Positions 1 through 8,784 are shown, counted from the stretch's first letter. The stretch is DNA of 64,000 nt from Bacillus sp. FJAT-28004 (GCF_001280845.1 NZ_LGHP01000001.1:2318435-2382434); one strand, 5' to 3'. Notes: generated by a model from the sequence alone, not told the origin. Numbers and translations: made by a program.

Positions 1-366
1 GAACGCTACGCGTATCAACATAATAATGGCGAAGATAGCCATTAGATTGATCATAAGACCAAGAATATTACCGAATGCACCCATGCCCGCAAACAAACCG
101 CCGAACATCAAGCCTGCCAATCCGCCTATCATTAAACCTTTCATCAAGCTACCGCCGCCAAAGAATCCAGGTTTTGTAGTACCAGTAGTTGTACCTGCTT
201 TCTTTCCTGGGTTCGTTTGACTAACGTTATCCGATTTCTTAGGGTTTTGTGTAACGCTTTGTTTCGGAGATTTCATTCCGCCTCGTGGTTTTGCATCGGC
301 ATACTGTCCGAAACCTAGTGTGATGAATAGTGTGAGTGCCAGCATGACCATGAATCCCTTTTTCAT
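1..366 (-). CDS. Tim44-like-domain membrane protein, N-terminal part (cut by window edge)
   Basis: The reading frame is open from an ATG at 366 to the window edge (122 codons seen), with an AGGAGG ribosome binding site around 377–382. The protein has a cleavable-looking signal peptide (residues 1–25, ending near ADA), then a Lys/Pro/Thr/Gly-rich linker with a GTTTGTTKPG stretch. A Gly-rich hydrophobic segment (MIGGLAGLMFGGLFAGMGAF) and a second hydrophobic run (LGLMINLMAIFAIIMLI) follow. This layout matches what I recall of the N-terminus of Bacillota membrane proteins that carry a C-terminal Tim44-like domain. That domain would lie outside the window, so the family call is an inference from the N-terminal pattern only. 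No function is established for this protein. Confidence 0.6.
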   Translation of the reverse strand, partial: MKKGFMVMLALTLFITLGFGQYADAKPRGGMKSPKQSVTQNPKKSDNVSQTNPGKKAGTTTGTTKPGFFGGGSLMKGLMIGGLAGLMFGGLFAGMGAFGNILGLMINLMAIFAIIMLIRVAF

Positions 367-558
367 CTGTGTTTTCTCCTCCTGATATCTTTAATACATT
401 CTTAACAAACATAGATAATATACGGCTAATAGAGACGATGGTTTCATTTATTAATATAGGATTGGTCAAAATGTATGAAAGTATAAGCTACATATGCTAA
501 TATTTTTATTATCAATATATTGATGAATTTGCCTGGAGCAAGAAGTTTGGAGGTTTTT

Positions 559-1098
559 ATGATTTCTTTTCCGAAAGCGTATATCACTTATTTAGTGGAG
601 TTTCATGCAACCCGAGACTATTTCGAATGTCACGAGCTTCTTGAGGAGTACTGGAAAGAGAATCCCGGTGATCGATTTGCAGATACGTGGGTTGGTCTTA
701 TTCAGCTAGCAGTAGGCCTCTATCACGAGCGCAGAGGCAATGTTGTTGGCGCAGTTAAGATGCTTATACAAGCTGAGCGGAGATTGTCTGCAGCTCCACT
801 TGATGAGCTTGGTATTGATAAGTACAGCTTGCAGAAGCAAATAAGTTCGAGATTGTCTTATTTACAAGCAGCGGACGAATCAACCTATACAGACATTAAT
901 TTGCAAATTATAAATGATGATCTTGTTTTATTGTGTCAGCAGACTTGTGACCAAAGAGGCTTAATATGGGGAGCGCCAAGTCCATTAGATGAAGAAGCAA
1001 TTATTCACAGGCACACGAAGCGAGACAGATCTGAAGTGATAGCAGCAAGACTTGCAGCTTATGCAGCAAAAAAACGGGAACGCAACGGTTTGATTTAA
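559..1098 (+). CDS. DUF309 domain-containing protein
   Basis: A 179-residue soluble protein. The N-terminal half carries the DUF309 signature, a FECHELLEEYW helix followed by WVGLIQLAVGLYHERRGN. The family is all-helical and of unknown function. An in-frame ATG lies 13 codons upstream (520), but it lacks a ribosome binding site. The ATG at 559 has GGAGG at 549–553 with a 5-nt spacer and gives a normal N-terminus (MISFPKAYI), so I take 559 as the start. The gene is monocistronic, and the hairpin terminator at 1075–1123 overlaps its last codons. Confidence 0.85.
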   Translation: MISFPKAYITYLVEFHATRDYFECHELLEEYWKENPGDRFADTWVGLIQLAVGLYHERRGNVVGAVKMLIQAERRLSAAPLDELGIDKYSLQKQISSRLSYLQAADESTYTDINLQIINDDLVLLCQQTCDQRGLIWGAPSPLDEEAIIHRHTKRDRSEVIAARLAAYAAKKRERNGLI

Positions 1099-1123
1099 TA
1101 ACCGTTATGTTCCCGTTTTTTTT
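1075..1123. terminator. Bidirectional terminator between DUF309 gene and carbonic anhydrase
   Basis: An inverted repeat CGGGAAC..AACGGTT / AACCGTT..GTTCCCG is flanked by an A-run on the left and eight T on the right. It overlaps the stop codon of the DUF309 gene and can serve both converging genes. Confidence 0.85.
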
Positions 1124-1133
1124 ATAATTATGC

Positions 1134-1694
1134 TTAAGGAGTTGCAGCATCTACTAGTTCTAATTCTCCGGTTTCGGAATCGATAATCAATCCATGAACA
1201 AGAATATTAGCAGGTAGCAGTGGGTGATTGCGAATGATGCTTACACTGTTAAGGACGCTGTCTCTTACGTTGTCGAACCCTGTTAACCAGCGCATCAGAT
1301 TAAGACCGGAATGCTTTAAGGTAGTAATCGTCTCATTGGAAACACCACGTTCTTCCATATGCTGAATAATGTGTTCAGGATTGATTCCAGTCATACCACA
1401 ATTAGTATGACCGATGACAAACACCTCATCTGCTTGAAGCTCGTATAGAGCAACGAGGATACTACGCATGATATTGCCAAAGGGCTGTGTAACGATAGCA
1501 CCGGCGTTTTTAATTATTTTAGCATCGCCATTTTTGAGATTCATGGCTTTGGGCAGCATTTCTGTCAGCCGAGTATCCATGCATGTGACGATGACCATTC
1601 TTTTGTTTGGATATTTGCTTGTGGAATATTTCTCGTATTTCCGATTTTCTACAAATTCTTTGTTGTAGCTTAATATTTCATCAATCTTGTTCAT
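1134..1694 (-). CDS. Beta-class carbonic anhydrase
   Basis: A 186-residue zinc enzyme interconverting CO2 and bicarbonate. The zinc and catalytic motifs are intact: C38-x-D40-x-R42 (CMDTR), and H96 and C99 in GHTNCGM. The length is short, as in the bacterial YvdA-like beta-CA subgroup. No signal peptide is present, so it is cytosolic. The start codon overlaps the stop of the upstream HesB-like gene (ATGA at 1691–1694), which implies translational coupling within a two-gene operon. The operon converges on the DUF309 gene and shares its terminator. Inference: it supplies bicarbonate for carboxylation reactions. Confidence 0.93.
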   Translation of the reverse strand: MNKIDEILSYNKEFVENRKYEKYSTSKYPNKRMVIVTCMDTRLTEMLPKAMNLKNGDAKIIKNAGAIVTQPFGNIMRSILVALYELQADEVFVIGHTNCGMTGINPEHIIQHMEERGVSNETITTLKHSGLNLMRWLTGFDNVRDSVLNSVSIIRNHPLLPANILVHGLIIDSETGELELVDAATP

Positions 1695-2023
1695 GCTGCA
1701 CCTCCGCCGCTGAGAAAACGAAGGTTCAACGTATAGATTTGACTATCACTCTTAAGACTAAAGCTGTTTCGTTCCGGGTTATAATCAACTCGAAGATGGG
1801 GTTCATAATATATTTCATGACGAGGTTCATAATAGAAGGGCAATGGCTCGCCTTGAGCGAGTTTGTCGTCCACGGAGGGCTCACTAATTAACTGAAGGGC
1901 AGGAACGCCGCTAACGACACAACCGCAGCCTTCCGTATCATGAAGCAGTTTCAATTGATTTTTCCCCTCTTTTAAATAAGGAGTTAACCGATCAGTAGCT
2001 GCTTTGGAAAATAAAATATGCAT
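1691..2023 (-). CDS. HesB/IscA-like (YqkB-type) Fe–S cluster biosynthesis family protein
   Basis: A 110-residue protein related to the Fe–S_biosyn (HesB/IscA) fold. A Cys pair sits in EGCGCVVSGVP near residues 32–35. The C-terminal Cys-Gly-Cys of true A-type carriers is absent, and the chain ends LRFLSGGGAA. That places it with the YqkB-type relatives, whose function is not settled, rather than with IscA/SufA. It is first in a two-gene operon with carbonic anhydrase (4-nt overlap). A GAAAGAGAGGAAACC ribosome binding region precedes the ATG at 2023. Confidence 0.75.
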   Translation of the reverse strand: MHILFSKAATDRLTPYLKEGKNQLKLLHDTEGCGCVVSGVPALQLISEPSVDDKLAQGEPLPFYYEPRHEIYYEPHLRVDYNPERNSFSLKSDSQIYTLNLRFLSGGGAA

Positions 2024-2164
2024 ATGGTTTCCTCTCTTTCTATCTATTGCACTGGATGTCTTGCAGGTTTAAGATGATTATAAGGATTGAAATAAGTAAG
2101 ATCAAGTAAAGATCCCATGAATAATGATCAATGTAAAAACTTAAAGTAGGAAGGTGGAACAACG

Positions 2165-3679
2165 ATGTCTACAAAACATGCGGAAGCTCTGCAAAATTTT
2201 AAAGAAACCATACGCAAAATTTCGAGTTATGAGGAAGCACTTGGTGTTCTTTACTGGGATTTGCGCACAGGCGCACCTCGCAAAGGAATGGACAATCGCT
2301 CGGAAGTAATCGGTGTTTTATCAGCCGACCATTTTAAGCTGGCAACTTCACCCGAACTCGGAGAATCTCTTTCAACACTTGAGGATTCTTCTAACTATTC
2401 AGAGCTCAGTGAAATCGATCAACGTCTAGTTACGGAGACTCGCAAGGAGTACAATCGCAGTGTCAAAATACCGCCGAAGCTTTATCAAGAATATGTGGTA
2501 TTATCCTCTCAATCTGAAAACAAGTGGGAAGAAGCAAAGGAAAACAATGATTATGCAAGCTTCCAGCCGTATTTGGAGAAGGTCATCTCCTATACGAACC
2601 AATTTATTGATCTTTGGGGACCAAAAGCGACTCGATATGATACGCTTCTCGATCAATATGAGCCTGGCATGACTGTTGCTGAACTGGACCGAGTATTTGG
2701 TGGTTTACGGGAGCAGCTAGTACCTTTAGCAGCGGCGATTGCAAGCTCGCCACATAAGCCTGATACTTCATTTCTAAAACAAAATTATGATAAATCAGCT
2801 CAAAAAGCTTTTAGCTTATACATATTGGAACAGATGGGCTACAACTTTGAAGCTGGCAGGCTGGATGAGAGCGCTCATCCATTTGCCACTGGTCTGAGTC
2901 CCGGCGATGTTCGGATTACGACAAGATATTTGGAAGACGATGTAACGAGCGCTTTGTTTGGCACGATTCATGAGGGTGGTCATGCGCTGTATGAGCAAAA
3001 TATTATGGAAGAGCTTATCGGGACAACGCTTTGCACCGGTACTTCCATGGGTATTCATGAGTCGCAATCCCGCTTCTGGGAAAATGTAATCGGCCGGAGC
3101 AGACCGTTCTGGAATCGTTATTTCGGCGAGCTTCAACAACGCTTTCCTGGACAGCTTGATGTGAGCGTCGATCAATTTTATCGTGGAAATAATGTTGTGC
3201 AGCCATCGCTAGTAAGAATAGAAGCAGATGAGCTGACTTATAATCTGCACATTATTATCCGTTACGAGATCGAGAAGCTAATATTTAATGGCGGCGCGAA
3301 GGCTGCAGATCTTCCAGCTATCTGGAATGAGAAATACAAAGAGTATTTAGGTGTGACTCCGCAAAATGATGCAGAAGGCGTACTTCAAGATGTCCATTGG
3401 TCGGGTGGAGCTTTTGGTTATTTCCCTTCGTATTCTCTCGGCAATATGTATGCGGCACAGATTGCTGATACGATGGAGCGTGATCTGCAAGGTTTCTGGG
3501 GTAGTGTAGAAAAAGGGAATTTATTGCCGATCAAGCAATGGCTGAGCGAACGTATTTACAAATACGGCAAGCTGAGAACGCCATCTGAGCTTATTCAGAG
3601 CGTTACTGGAAAACCGCTTGATCCACAGCATTTGGTTACCTATTTAACGAAGAAATATACAGACATCTATAAGCTGTAG
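2165..3679 (+). CDS. M32-family metallocarboxypeptidase (thermostable carboxypeptidase Taq type)
   Basis: A 504-residue cytosolic zinc carboxypeptidase that removes C-terminal residues from peptides. The gluzincin motif HEGGH is at residues 269–273. The third ligand region HES follows at 298–300, with E299 as the likely zinc-binding glutamate. Length and the helix-rich sequence are typical of family M32 (YpwA in Bacillus subtilis). The start at 2165 has AGGAAGG around 2150–2156. It is monocistronic, with a strong terminator at 3708–3755. Likely role: peptide turnover. Confidence 0.95.
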   Translation: MSTKHAEALQNFKETIRKISSYEEALGVLYWDLRTGAPRKGMDNRSEVIGVLSADHFKLATSPELGESLSTLEDSSNYSELSEIDQRLVTETRKEYNRSVKIPPKLYQEYVVLSSQSENKWEEAKENNDYASFQPYLEKVISYTNQFIDLWGPKATRYDTLLDQYEPGMTVAELDRVFGGLREQLVPLAAAIASSPHKPDTSFLKQNYDKSAQKAFSLYILEQMGYNFEAGRLDESAHPFATGLSPGDVRITTRYLEDDVTSALFGTIHEGGHALYEQNIMEELIGTTLCTGTSMGIHESQSRFWENVIGRSRPFWNRYFGELQQRFPGQLDVSVDQFYRGNNVVQPSLVRIEADELTYNLHIIIRYEIEKLIFNGGAKAADLPAIWNEKYKEYLGVTPQNDAEGVLQDVHWSGGAFGYFPSYSLGNMYAAQIADTMERDLQGFWGSVEKGNLLPIKQWLSERIYKYGKLRTPSELIQSVTGKPLDPQHLVTYLTKKYTDIYKL

Positions 3680-3707
3680 TATGTAGCTCAGCATACAAGC
3701 ATAATTT

Positions 3708-3755
3708 GAAGGCTGTCCTATCGTCGATCGACGATAACGGGGCAGCCTTCTTTTT
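3708..3755 (+). terminator. Rho-independent terminator after M32 carboxypeptidase
   Basis: The stem GAAGGCTG/CAGCCTTC contains a second, self-complementary TCGTCGATCGACGA core and is followed by five T. Confidence 0.85.
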
Positions 3756-3839
3756 GTGCATGCATTCACCGCCCATGACTGAACCGCATAGGCTGAAGTA
3801 CATTTATAATCGCAAATTTGCGCAGGAGGGACTGGAAGA

Positions 3840-4850
3840 ATGAAAAAACGTATTTTATTGACGGTGCTGCTAGCCTTTGCACTTGTCATGACAAGTGTAT
3901 TGGCAGGCTGCGGTAAAAGCGAATCAGGTAATGTAAAGGTTCGCATTGGGGAGGTAACACGCTCCTTATTTTATGCGCCTGAGTATGTTGCTGTCGCGAA
4001 AGGCTTTTTTAAAGAGGAAGGGCTTGATGTGGAGTTAACGACTACGCCAGGCGGGGACAAAACGATGACTGCATTGCTTTCGAATGTTATTGACGTCGCT
4101 TTGGTTGGTTCGGAGACTTCTATCTATGTTTATCAGCAGGGAACGGATGATCCGATCATTAACTTTGCCCAGTTGACTCAAACCGATGGCACTTTCCTTG
4201 TAGCCAGAGAGGCTGATGCAAGCTTCGATTGGAACAATTTAAAAGGAAAAGTATTTCTTGGCCAAAGAAAAGGTGGAATGCCGCAGATGGCCGGCGAGTT
4301 TGCACTGAAAAAGCTCGGCATCGATCCGAAAGCTGATCTTGAGCTGATTCAGAACGTAGATTTTGCCAACATTCCTGCAGCATTTGCTTCTGGTACAGGA
4401 GATTATGTTCAGTTGTTTGAACCAACGGCATCGATTTTTGAGAAGGAAGGCAAGGGACATGTGGTCGCATCATTTGGAGCCGAAAGCGGTCACCTTCCAT
4501 ACACTGTCTTTATGGCTAAGAAAAGCTATATCGACAAAAACAAAAAGGTAATTCAATCGTTCACGAATGCTGTTCATAAAGCACAGCTTTGGGTAGATAG
4601 CAACAGCGCCGAAGCAATTGCTGATGTTGTGCTTCCATATTTTGAAAATGTAGATCGCGATATTCTTATTAGCTCAATTGATCGCTACAAAAAGCAAGGC
4701 TCGTTCGCAACGGATCCCATTATTGACGAAGGGGAATGGAATAACCTTCTAGACGTCATTACAAGTGCGGGAGAACTTCAGAAACGTACTGAGCATAATG
4801 AACTTGTAGATACAAGCTTTGCCAAAAAAGCAATCGAAGCAGTGAAATAA
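3840..4850 (+). CDS. ABC transporter substrate-binding lipoprotein (SsuA/ThiY/NMT1 type)
   Basis: A 336-residue binding lipoprotein with lipobox LAGC (C24), anchored outside the membrane. The mature part begins VRIGEVTRSLFYAPEYVAVAKGFFKEEG, typical of the NMT1/SsuA-like fold that binds nitrate, sulfonates, taurine or thiamine pyrimidine precursors. The ligand cannot be told from sequence. No TPP riboswitch or other leader is visible in the ~85 nt upstream. GGAGG sits at 3825–3829. It is first in an operon with an ATPase (4878) and a permease (5665), forming a complete importer. Confidence 0.9.
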   Translation: MKKRILLTVLLAFALVMTSVLAGCGKSESGNVKVRIGEVTRSLFYAPEYVAVAKGFFKEEGLDVELTTTPGGDKTMTALLSNVIDVALVGSETSIYVYQQGTDDPIINFAQLTQTDGTFLVAREADASFDWNNLKGKVFLGQRKGGMPQMAGEFALKKLGIDPKADLELIQNVDFANIPAAFASGTGDYVQLFEPTASIFEKEGKGHVVASFGAESGHLPYTVFMAKKSYIDKNKKVIQSFTNAVHKAQLWVDSNSAEAIADVVLPYFENVDRDILISSIDRYKKQGSFATDPIIDEGEWNNLLDVITSAGELQKRTEHNELVDTSFAKKAIEAVK

Positions 4851-4877
4851 CTGCGGGCAAGAAATGGAGGCTTAGGC

Positions 4878-5675
4878 ATGATGACTGTACCCGTGCTTGA
4901 GCTGCAGCAATTATCACATGTATATGTGAATGAAAAGGGAGCCTCCCTTGCGGTTGAGCAGATTGAGCTGACGGTCAACCGCGGGGAGTTTATCAGCTTG
5001 GTCGGTCCGAGCGGTTGCGGCAAGACGACGGTGCTTAGTCTGCTAGCTGGCTTGTTTCCACCGACTAAGGGGCTAGTACTGCTAAATGGTGAGCGGGTTG
5101 TGGGACCTTCGCCCAAGGTAGGCTATATGCTGCAGCAAGATTATTTGTTTCCGTGGCGTTCCATAAAAGAAAATGCCGCAATTGGACTTGAAATAAGCGG
5201 ACGTAGATCAGAGAAGGCGCTTCAAGCGGTGGATGAGCTGTTAGACGAGCTAGGTCTGCCTGATTCAGGGCGCAAATATCCACATGAGCTATCAGGCGGC
5301 ATGCGGCAACGTGTCGCACTTGCAAGGACACTTGCAACGGAACCGGAAGTGCTTCTGCTCGATGAGCCATTCTCGGCGCTTGATCTGCATATAAAGCTTC
5401 AATTGGAGGACTTGGTTCATCAGACATTAAAGCGTCTAGGTAAAACAGCTGTACTCGTGACGCATGATCTGGCGGAAGCGGCTGCGATGAGTGATCGCGT
5501 CGTCGTGCTTGGCCGAAATCCTGGACATATTCGTTGCGAGGTGGAAATACCGGAAGAAATCCGTCAAGCATCCCCAATGGCGGCTCGCAAGCTTCCAGGC
5601 TTTCAACAATTGTTTGATCGCTTATGGGCGGAGCTTGATGAGGATGACATGGAAGGGGGTGGGAATGGTGGATGA
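4878..5675 (+). CDS. ABC importer ATP-binding protein (SsuB/TauB type)
   Basis: A 265-residue ATPase with Walker A GPSGCGKT (43–50), Q-loop LQQD near 86–89, signature LSGGMRQR (138–145), Walker B VLLLDEP (158–164) and an H-loop in VLVTHDLAEA. The sequence style is that of nitrate/sulfonate/taurine-type ATPases. Two ATGs in tandem (4878 and 4881) follow GGAGG at 4866–4870. The 3' end overlaps the permease start by 11 nt. It energises the importer formed with the flanking genes. Confidence 0.93.
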   Translation: MMTVPVLELQQLSHVYVNEKGASLAVEQIELTVNRGEFISLVGPSGCGKTTVLSLLAGLFPPTKGLVLLNGERVVGPSPKVGYMLQQDYLFPWRSIKENAAIGLEISGRRSEKALQAVDELLDELGLPDSGRKYPHELSGGMRQRVALARTLATEPEVLLLDEPFSALDLHIKLQLEDLVHQTLKRLGKTAVLVTHDLAEAAAMSDRVVVLGRNPGHIRCEVEIPEEIRQASPMAARKLPGFQQLFDRLWAELDEDDMEGGGNGG

Positions 5676-6555
5676 ACGCAGCGAGCTGGATTTGAGGAAT
5701 AAGGATAAACCAGGTAAAGCTGCAATATCCGGTATACAAGAAGATCGCCATACTTGGATGGGCGAGCTGCACACTCGCTTCAAAGAACGTAAACGACGAA
5801 TAACGGCTGCGGTCATCGCTACTCAGGTTGTGCTGCTGCTGCTGTTTACCTTTTTATGGGAAGTGGCGGGGCGCAAAAATTGGATTGATCCTTTGCTGTT
5901 CAGCTATCCCTCCAAGATGTTTCTTCAGCTTTGGAAAACAATGGTGGACGGTTCAATATGGCCGCATGTGGGCATGACCGTAACCGAAACCGTGGTAGGT
6001 TTCTTGTTAGGAACCATATTAGGTACTTTGATTGCCGCTGTGCTATGGTGGTTTCCATTTCTATCACGCGTGTTCGACCCTTATTTGGTTGTACTCAATA
6101 GTATGCCTAAAGTGGCGCTTGGTCCAATCTTTATCGTGGGACTAGGACCAGGCTTTATGTCGATCGTGGCGATTACGCTTTCGATTACCGTCATCATTAC
6201 GATTTTAAACATTTATAATCGATTTCGCGAAATTGACTCCGGTTATATTAAGGTAGTTAGACTGTTTGGCGCTTCAAGGCTGCAATTATTCAAGCTTGTT
6301 ATTTTGCCGGGCTCCTTTCCAGTCATTATTTCAACCTTAAAAGTAAATGTCGGACTCGCATGGATCGGTGTAATCGTTGGTGAATTTCTCGTCGCGAAAC
6401 TGGGATTAGGTTATTTGATCATATATGGTTTTCAAGTATTCAATTTCACATTAGTGCTTTCGAGTTTAATCGTGATTGCTGTTGTTGCAACGGTTATGTA
6501 CCAGCTTGTCGCTGTACTTGAGAGAAAGTTGACGGCGGGTTGGCGCGAGCGGTAG
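5665..6555 (+). CDS. ABC importer permease (SsuC/ThiX type)
   Basis: A 296-residue inner-membrane subunit with about six transmembrane segments and an EAA-like loop (RLFGASRLQLFKLVILPG) that contacts the ATPase. The frame stays open farther upstream inside the ATPase gene. The ATG at 5665 directly follows a GGAAGGGGGTGGG ribosome binding site (5651–5663), so I place the start there; a GTG at 5668 is an alternative. About 45 charged residues precede the first membrane segment, longer than usual for the family. It is last in the three-gene importer operon. Confidence 0.9.
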   Translation: MVDERSELDLRNKDKPGKAAISGIQEDRHTWMGELHTRFKERKRRITAAVIATQVVLLLLFTFLWEVAGRKNWIDPLLFSYPSKMFLQLWKTMVDGSIWPHVGMTVTETVVGFLLGTILGTLIAAVLWWFPFLSRVFDPYLVVLNSMPKVALGPIFIVGLGPGFMSIVAITLSITVIITILNIYNRFREIDSGYIKVVRLFGASRLQLFKLVILPGSFPVIISTLKVNVGLAWIGVIVGEFLVAKLGLGYLIIYGFQVFNFTLVLSSLIVIAVVATVMYQLVAVLERKLTAGWRER

Positions 6556-6593
6556 GATGTAGAAATAAATCCTAACGTACTCGAGGTTATTTT

Positions 6594-7562
6594 ATGGGCA
6601 TTCGTATTATCAAAACGGCGTTAGCCGCCATTGCAGCTATTTATACCGCAGTATATCTAGGACTGGAGCCTCCGCTTGGCGCGGGTATTCTTGCAATACT
6701 TGGCGTTGAAGTGACGAGGATGAAGGGACTCAAGAGCGCATTTGTGCGTTTTATCGCTTCTGTGCTCGGACTTTTTTTTGCATCGCTTATTTTTACAGTG
6801 TTTGGCTTTCACATCTGGGCAGTTGCTGTTTTTATTCTCATAACATTTCCCATTTTGTCACGCTTCCAACTGAAGGATGGCATCGTTACGAGCTCAGTAA
6901 TCGTGTTCCACCTTTTTAATCGGGCAGAAGTGACGACCGATATTATTGGCAACGAAATCATGCTGTTATTTGCAGGTTTGGGATGGGCAACCATCGTGAA
7001 CATCATCTATATGCCGAAGGATGAGCATCAGCTCAGCTTCTATCGTTCTGCGATTGAGCAAAACTTCGCCGTCATATTTCAAGAAATGGGGATGACGCTG
7101 CGCAATCCTACGCATATATGGAACGGCGCCGAAATATTGGAAGCCTATAACGCAATTGAAGAAGGGGCTCAGCGCTCCGTTCGCAATCGTGAGAATCGGC
7201 TTTGGGGTCAGGAGCAATATTGGTCCACCTATTTCGAAATGAGACGCCAACAGCTCGAATCCATTCAGCAGATGATGGTTAAGCTGGCATTCGTCTATGA
7301 GAAGTTTCCCCAAGCGATAATGATAGCAGATCTGTTTGATCAACTGTCTAGTGATGTGAAATCAGATGTTTATAAGGGTAGCGTTGAAGAGCGGTTGCTA
7401 GAACTATCGCGATTATTCCAAGAGATGGAGCTTCCGAAAACGCGAGATGAGTTCGAAGTTCGCGCTTCGCTGCTCATGCTTTTAAGGGAACTGGAGCGGT
7501 ATTTAGGCATCGCGAAGCAATTAAAAAAAAGAAAAGTCATGACGTCCGAACTTCGGCCATAG
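6594..7562 (+). CDS. Aromatic acid exporter family (ArAE/FUSC-like) membrane protein
   Basis: A 322-residue protein. Residues 1–140 form about four tightly packed hydrophobic helices (TALAAIAAIYTAVYLGLEPP, then ILGVEVTRMKG). The remainder is a charged, helical cytosolic domain. This is the half-size Gram-positive ArAE architecture: an N-terminal ArAE_1 membrane domain and a C-terminal ArAE_1_C domain. Substrates are unproven, and aromatic carboxylates are assumed by analogy. It begins 38 nt after the ABC permease, so it may be co-transcribed. The repeat array follows immediately. Confidence 0.82.
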   Translation: MGIRIIKTALAAIAAIYTAVYLGLEPPLGAGILAILGVEVTRMKGLKSAFVRFIASVLGLFFASLIFTVFGFHIWAVAVFILITFPILSRFQLKDGIVTSSVIVFHLFNRAEVTTDIIGNEIMLLFAGLGWATIVNIIYMPKDEHQLSFYRSAIEQNFAVIFQEMGMTLRNPTHIWNGAEILEAYNAIEEGAQRSVRNRENRLWGQEQYWSTYFEMRRQQLESIQQMMVKLAFVYEKFPQAIMIADLFDQLSSDVKSDVYKGSVEERLLELSRLFQEMELPKTRDEFEVRASLLMLLRELERYLGIAKQLKKRKVMTSELRP

Positions 7563-7594
7563 AATGTAAAGGGAAAAATTCGTTGCGAGGCAAG

Positions 7595-8089
7595 CGTAAA
7601 TGGCTGTGGCGACATTCGTAAACATAGCATTCATTTCGCGTAGAAATCCAAGCTTGATTATATGGTTAAAACTATAATTGCTTGATTTCAAGCGTTAACG
7701 GCTGTGGAGACATTCGTAGACATAGCTATCGTTTCACGTTGAAATACAAGTGTGATTATAGGGGTGAAGCTATAATCGCTTGGATTTCGGACGTAAACGG
7801 CTGCGGCGACATTGGTAAACAGTGCTATCGTTTCGCGCAGATATGCAAGTGTGATTTTAGAGATGAAAACTATAATTGCATGCATGTCATTCGCAAGCAG
7901 CTCTGGATGCCATTTCGTTACAGCATACGTTTAGCTGAGAAATATAAGCATCATTATAAGTATGGAACTTATGTATTCTTATATTTCATGCGTAACGGCT
8001 ACTTCCGACGTCGGGCGGCTCTAGTATACGTTCCGCAGAGATCTATATGGATCGTTATAAGTATAAAACTTATATAATCTTATATTTCG
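7595..8089. repeat. Five-unit degenerate tandem repeat, ~99-bp period, with a conserved hairpin per unit
   Basis: Units begin at about 7595, 7693, 7792, 7892 and 7991 (spacings 98, 99, 100, 99), each opening with a variant of CGTAAACGGCTG. The second half of units forms an AT-rich hairpin: GATTATAG/CTATAATC at 7754–7777 in unit 2, AATATAAG/CTTATATT plus ATAAGT/ACTTAT at 7941–7985 in unit 4, and TTATAAGT/ACTTATA at 8055–8074 in unit 5. Stem sequences differ between units but pairing is kept. A weak frame (7682–8077) runs through it without a ribosome binding site. The array fills most of the 600-bp gap between the ArAE-like gene and cotE. Confidence 0.85.
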
Positions 8090-8101
8090 AGAAAATAAAC
8101 A

Positions 8102-8131
8102 GTCACCCTAGACGAATGTCCTGCATACACT
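8102..8131 (+). promoter_or_regulatory. Sigma-E-like sporulation promoter of cotE
   Basis: A −35-like GTCACCCT (8102–8109) lies 14 nt before CATACACT (8124–8131). The −10 fits the Bacillus sigma-E consensus CATACAnT, and the −35 keeps its GTCA. The position ~35 nt before the cotE start and the known sigma-E control of cotE in B. subtilis support the call. The −35 is only a partial match. Confidence 0.6.
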
Positions 8132-8165
8132 TTAAATGAATGATTGTATGGAGGAGGTTAAATCA

Positions 8166-8729
8166 ATGACTATTGCAGATAAACAGCTACAATACAGAGA
8201 AATAATTACGAAAGCTGTCTGCGGCAAAGGTCGTAAGTTTTCCACTGTAACCCATACCGTAACGCCGCCTCATAATCCAACCAGTATCCTGGGAGCATGG
8301 ATCATTAACCATCAGTATGAAGCGGTTCGTTCGGGCGACGGCATTGAGGTAATTGGTACTTACGATATCAACATTTGGTATTCGTACAGCAAAAACTCGC
8401 AAACAGACGTAGCTAAGGAATCCGTGCATTACGTCGAGCATGTCAATCTTTCCTATGTAGACCCGAAACATCGGCCTTCTACAGTGGAAGTGTCAGCCGA
8501 GGTAGTTCAGGAGCCAAACTGTATCGAAGCGAATATTTCTTCGAGCGGTTCCGGCGTCGTGATTCGTGTAGAGCGTGAGTTTTCGGTGGAACTAGTTGCC
8601 GAGACTAAGGTTTGTGTAGCAGTTCTTCCAGGCGGCTGCGGCGACCTGGACGGCAAGGATTTGGAATTCAGCCTCGGCGATAATGATTATGAGGATTTGG
8701 ATCCAGATTTGCTGGACGATGAGTTGTAA
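8166..8729 (+). CDS. cotE: Outer spore coat morphogenetic protein CotE
   Basis: A 187-residue protein matching the CotE family: an N-terminal oligomerisation region with TILGAWIINHQYE-like sequence and an acidic C-terminal tail (DNDYEDLDPDLLDDEL), which in B. subtilis directs outer coat protein assembly. The start at 8166 follows GGAGGAGG (8151–8158). An in-frame ATG at 8136 precedes that site and is rejected. CotE encases the forespore by linking the inner and outer coat. The gene sits upstream of mutS–mutL as in Bacillus. A sigma-E-like promoter precedes it and a clean terminator follows at 8785. Confidence 0.95.
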   Translation: MTIADKQLQYREIITKAVCGKGRKFSTVTHTVTPPHNPTSILGAWIINHQYEAVRSGDGIEVIGTYDINIWYSYSKNSQTDVAKESVHYVEHVNLSYVDPKHRPSTVEVSAEVVQEPNCIEANISSSGSGVVIRVEREFSVELVAETKVCVAVLPGGCGDLDGKDLEFSLGDNDYEDLDPDLLDDEL

Positions 8730-8784
8730 GCAAGCCGGGAAGCTTTGCTGTCAAGGTATCATATGCTGCGAGAGCGGCAAATTC

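Noticed and set aside
3756..3839. TPP riboswitch before the ThiY/SsuA-like binding protein
   Set aside because: Only about 85 nt are available and no THI-box helices or CUGAGA-type core are present.
5065..5772. A 235-codon antisense frame opposite the ABC ATPase and permease genes
   Set aside because: It lies wholly over two well-supported coding genes, has no ribosome binding site and its sequence has no recognisable domain.
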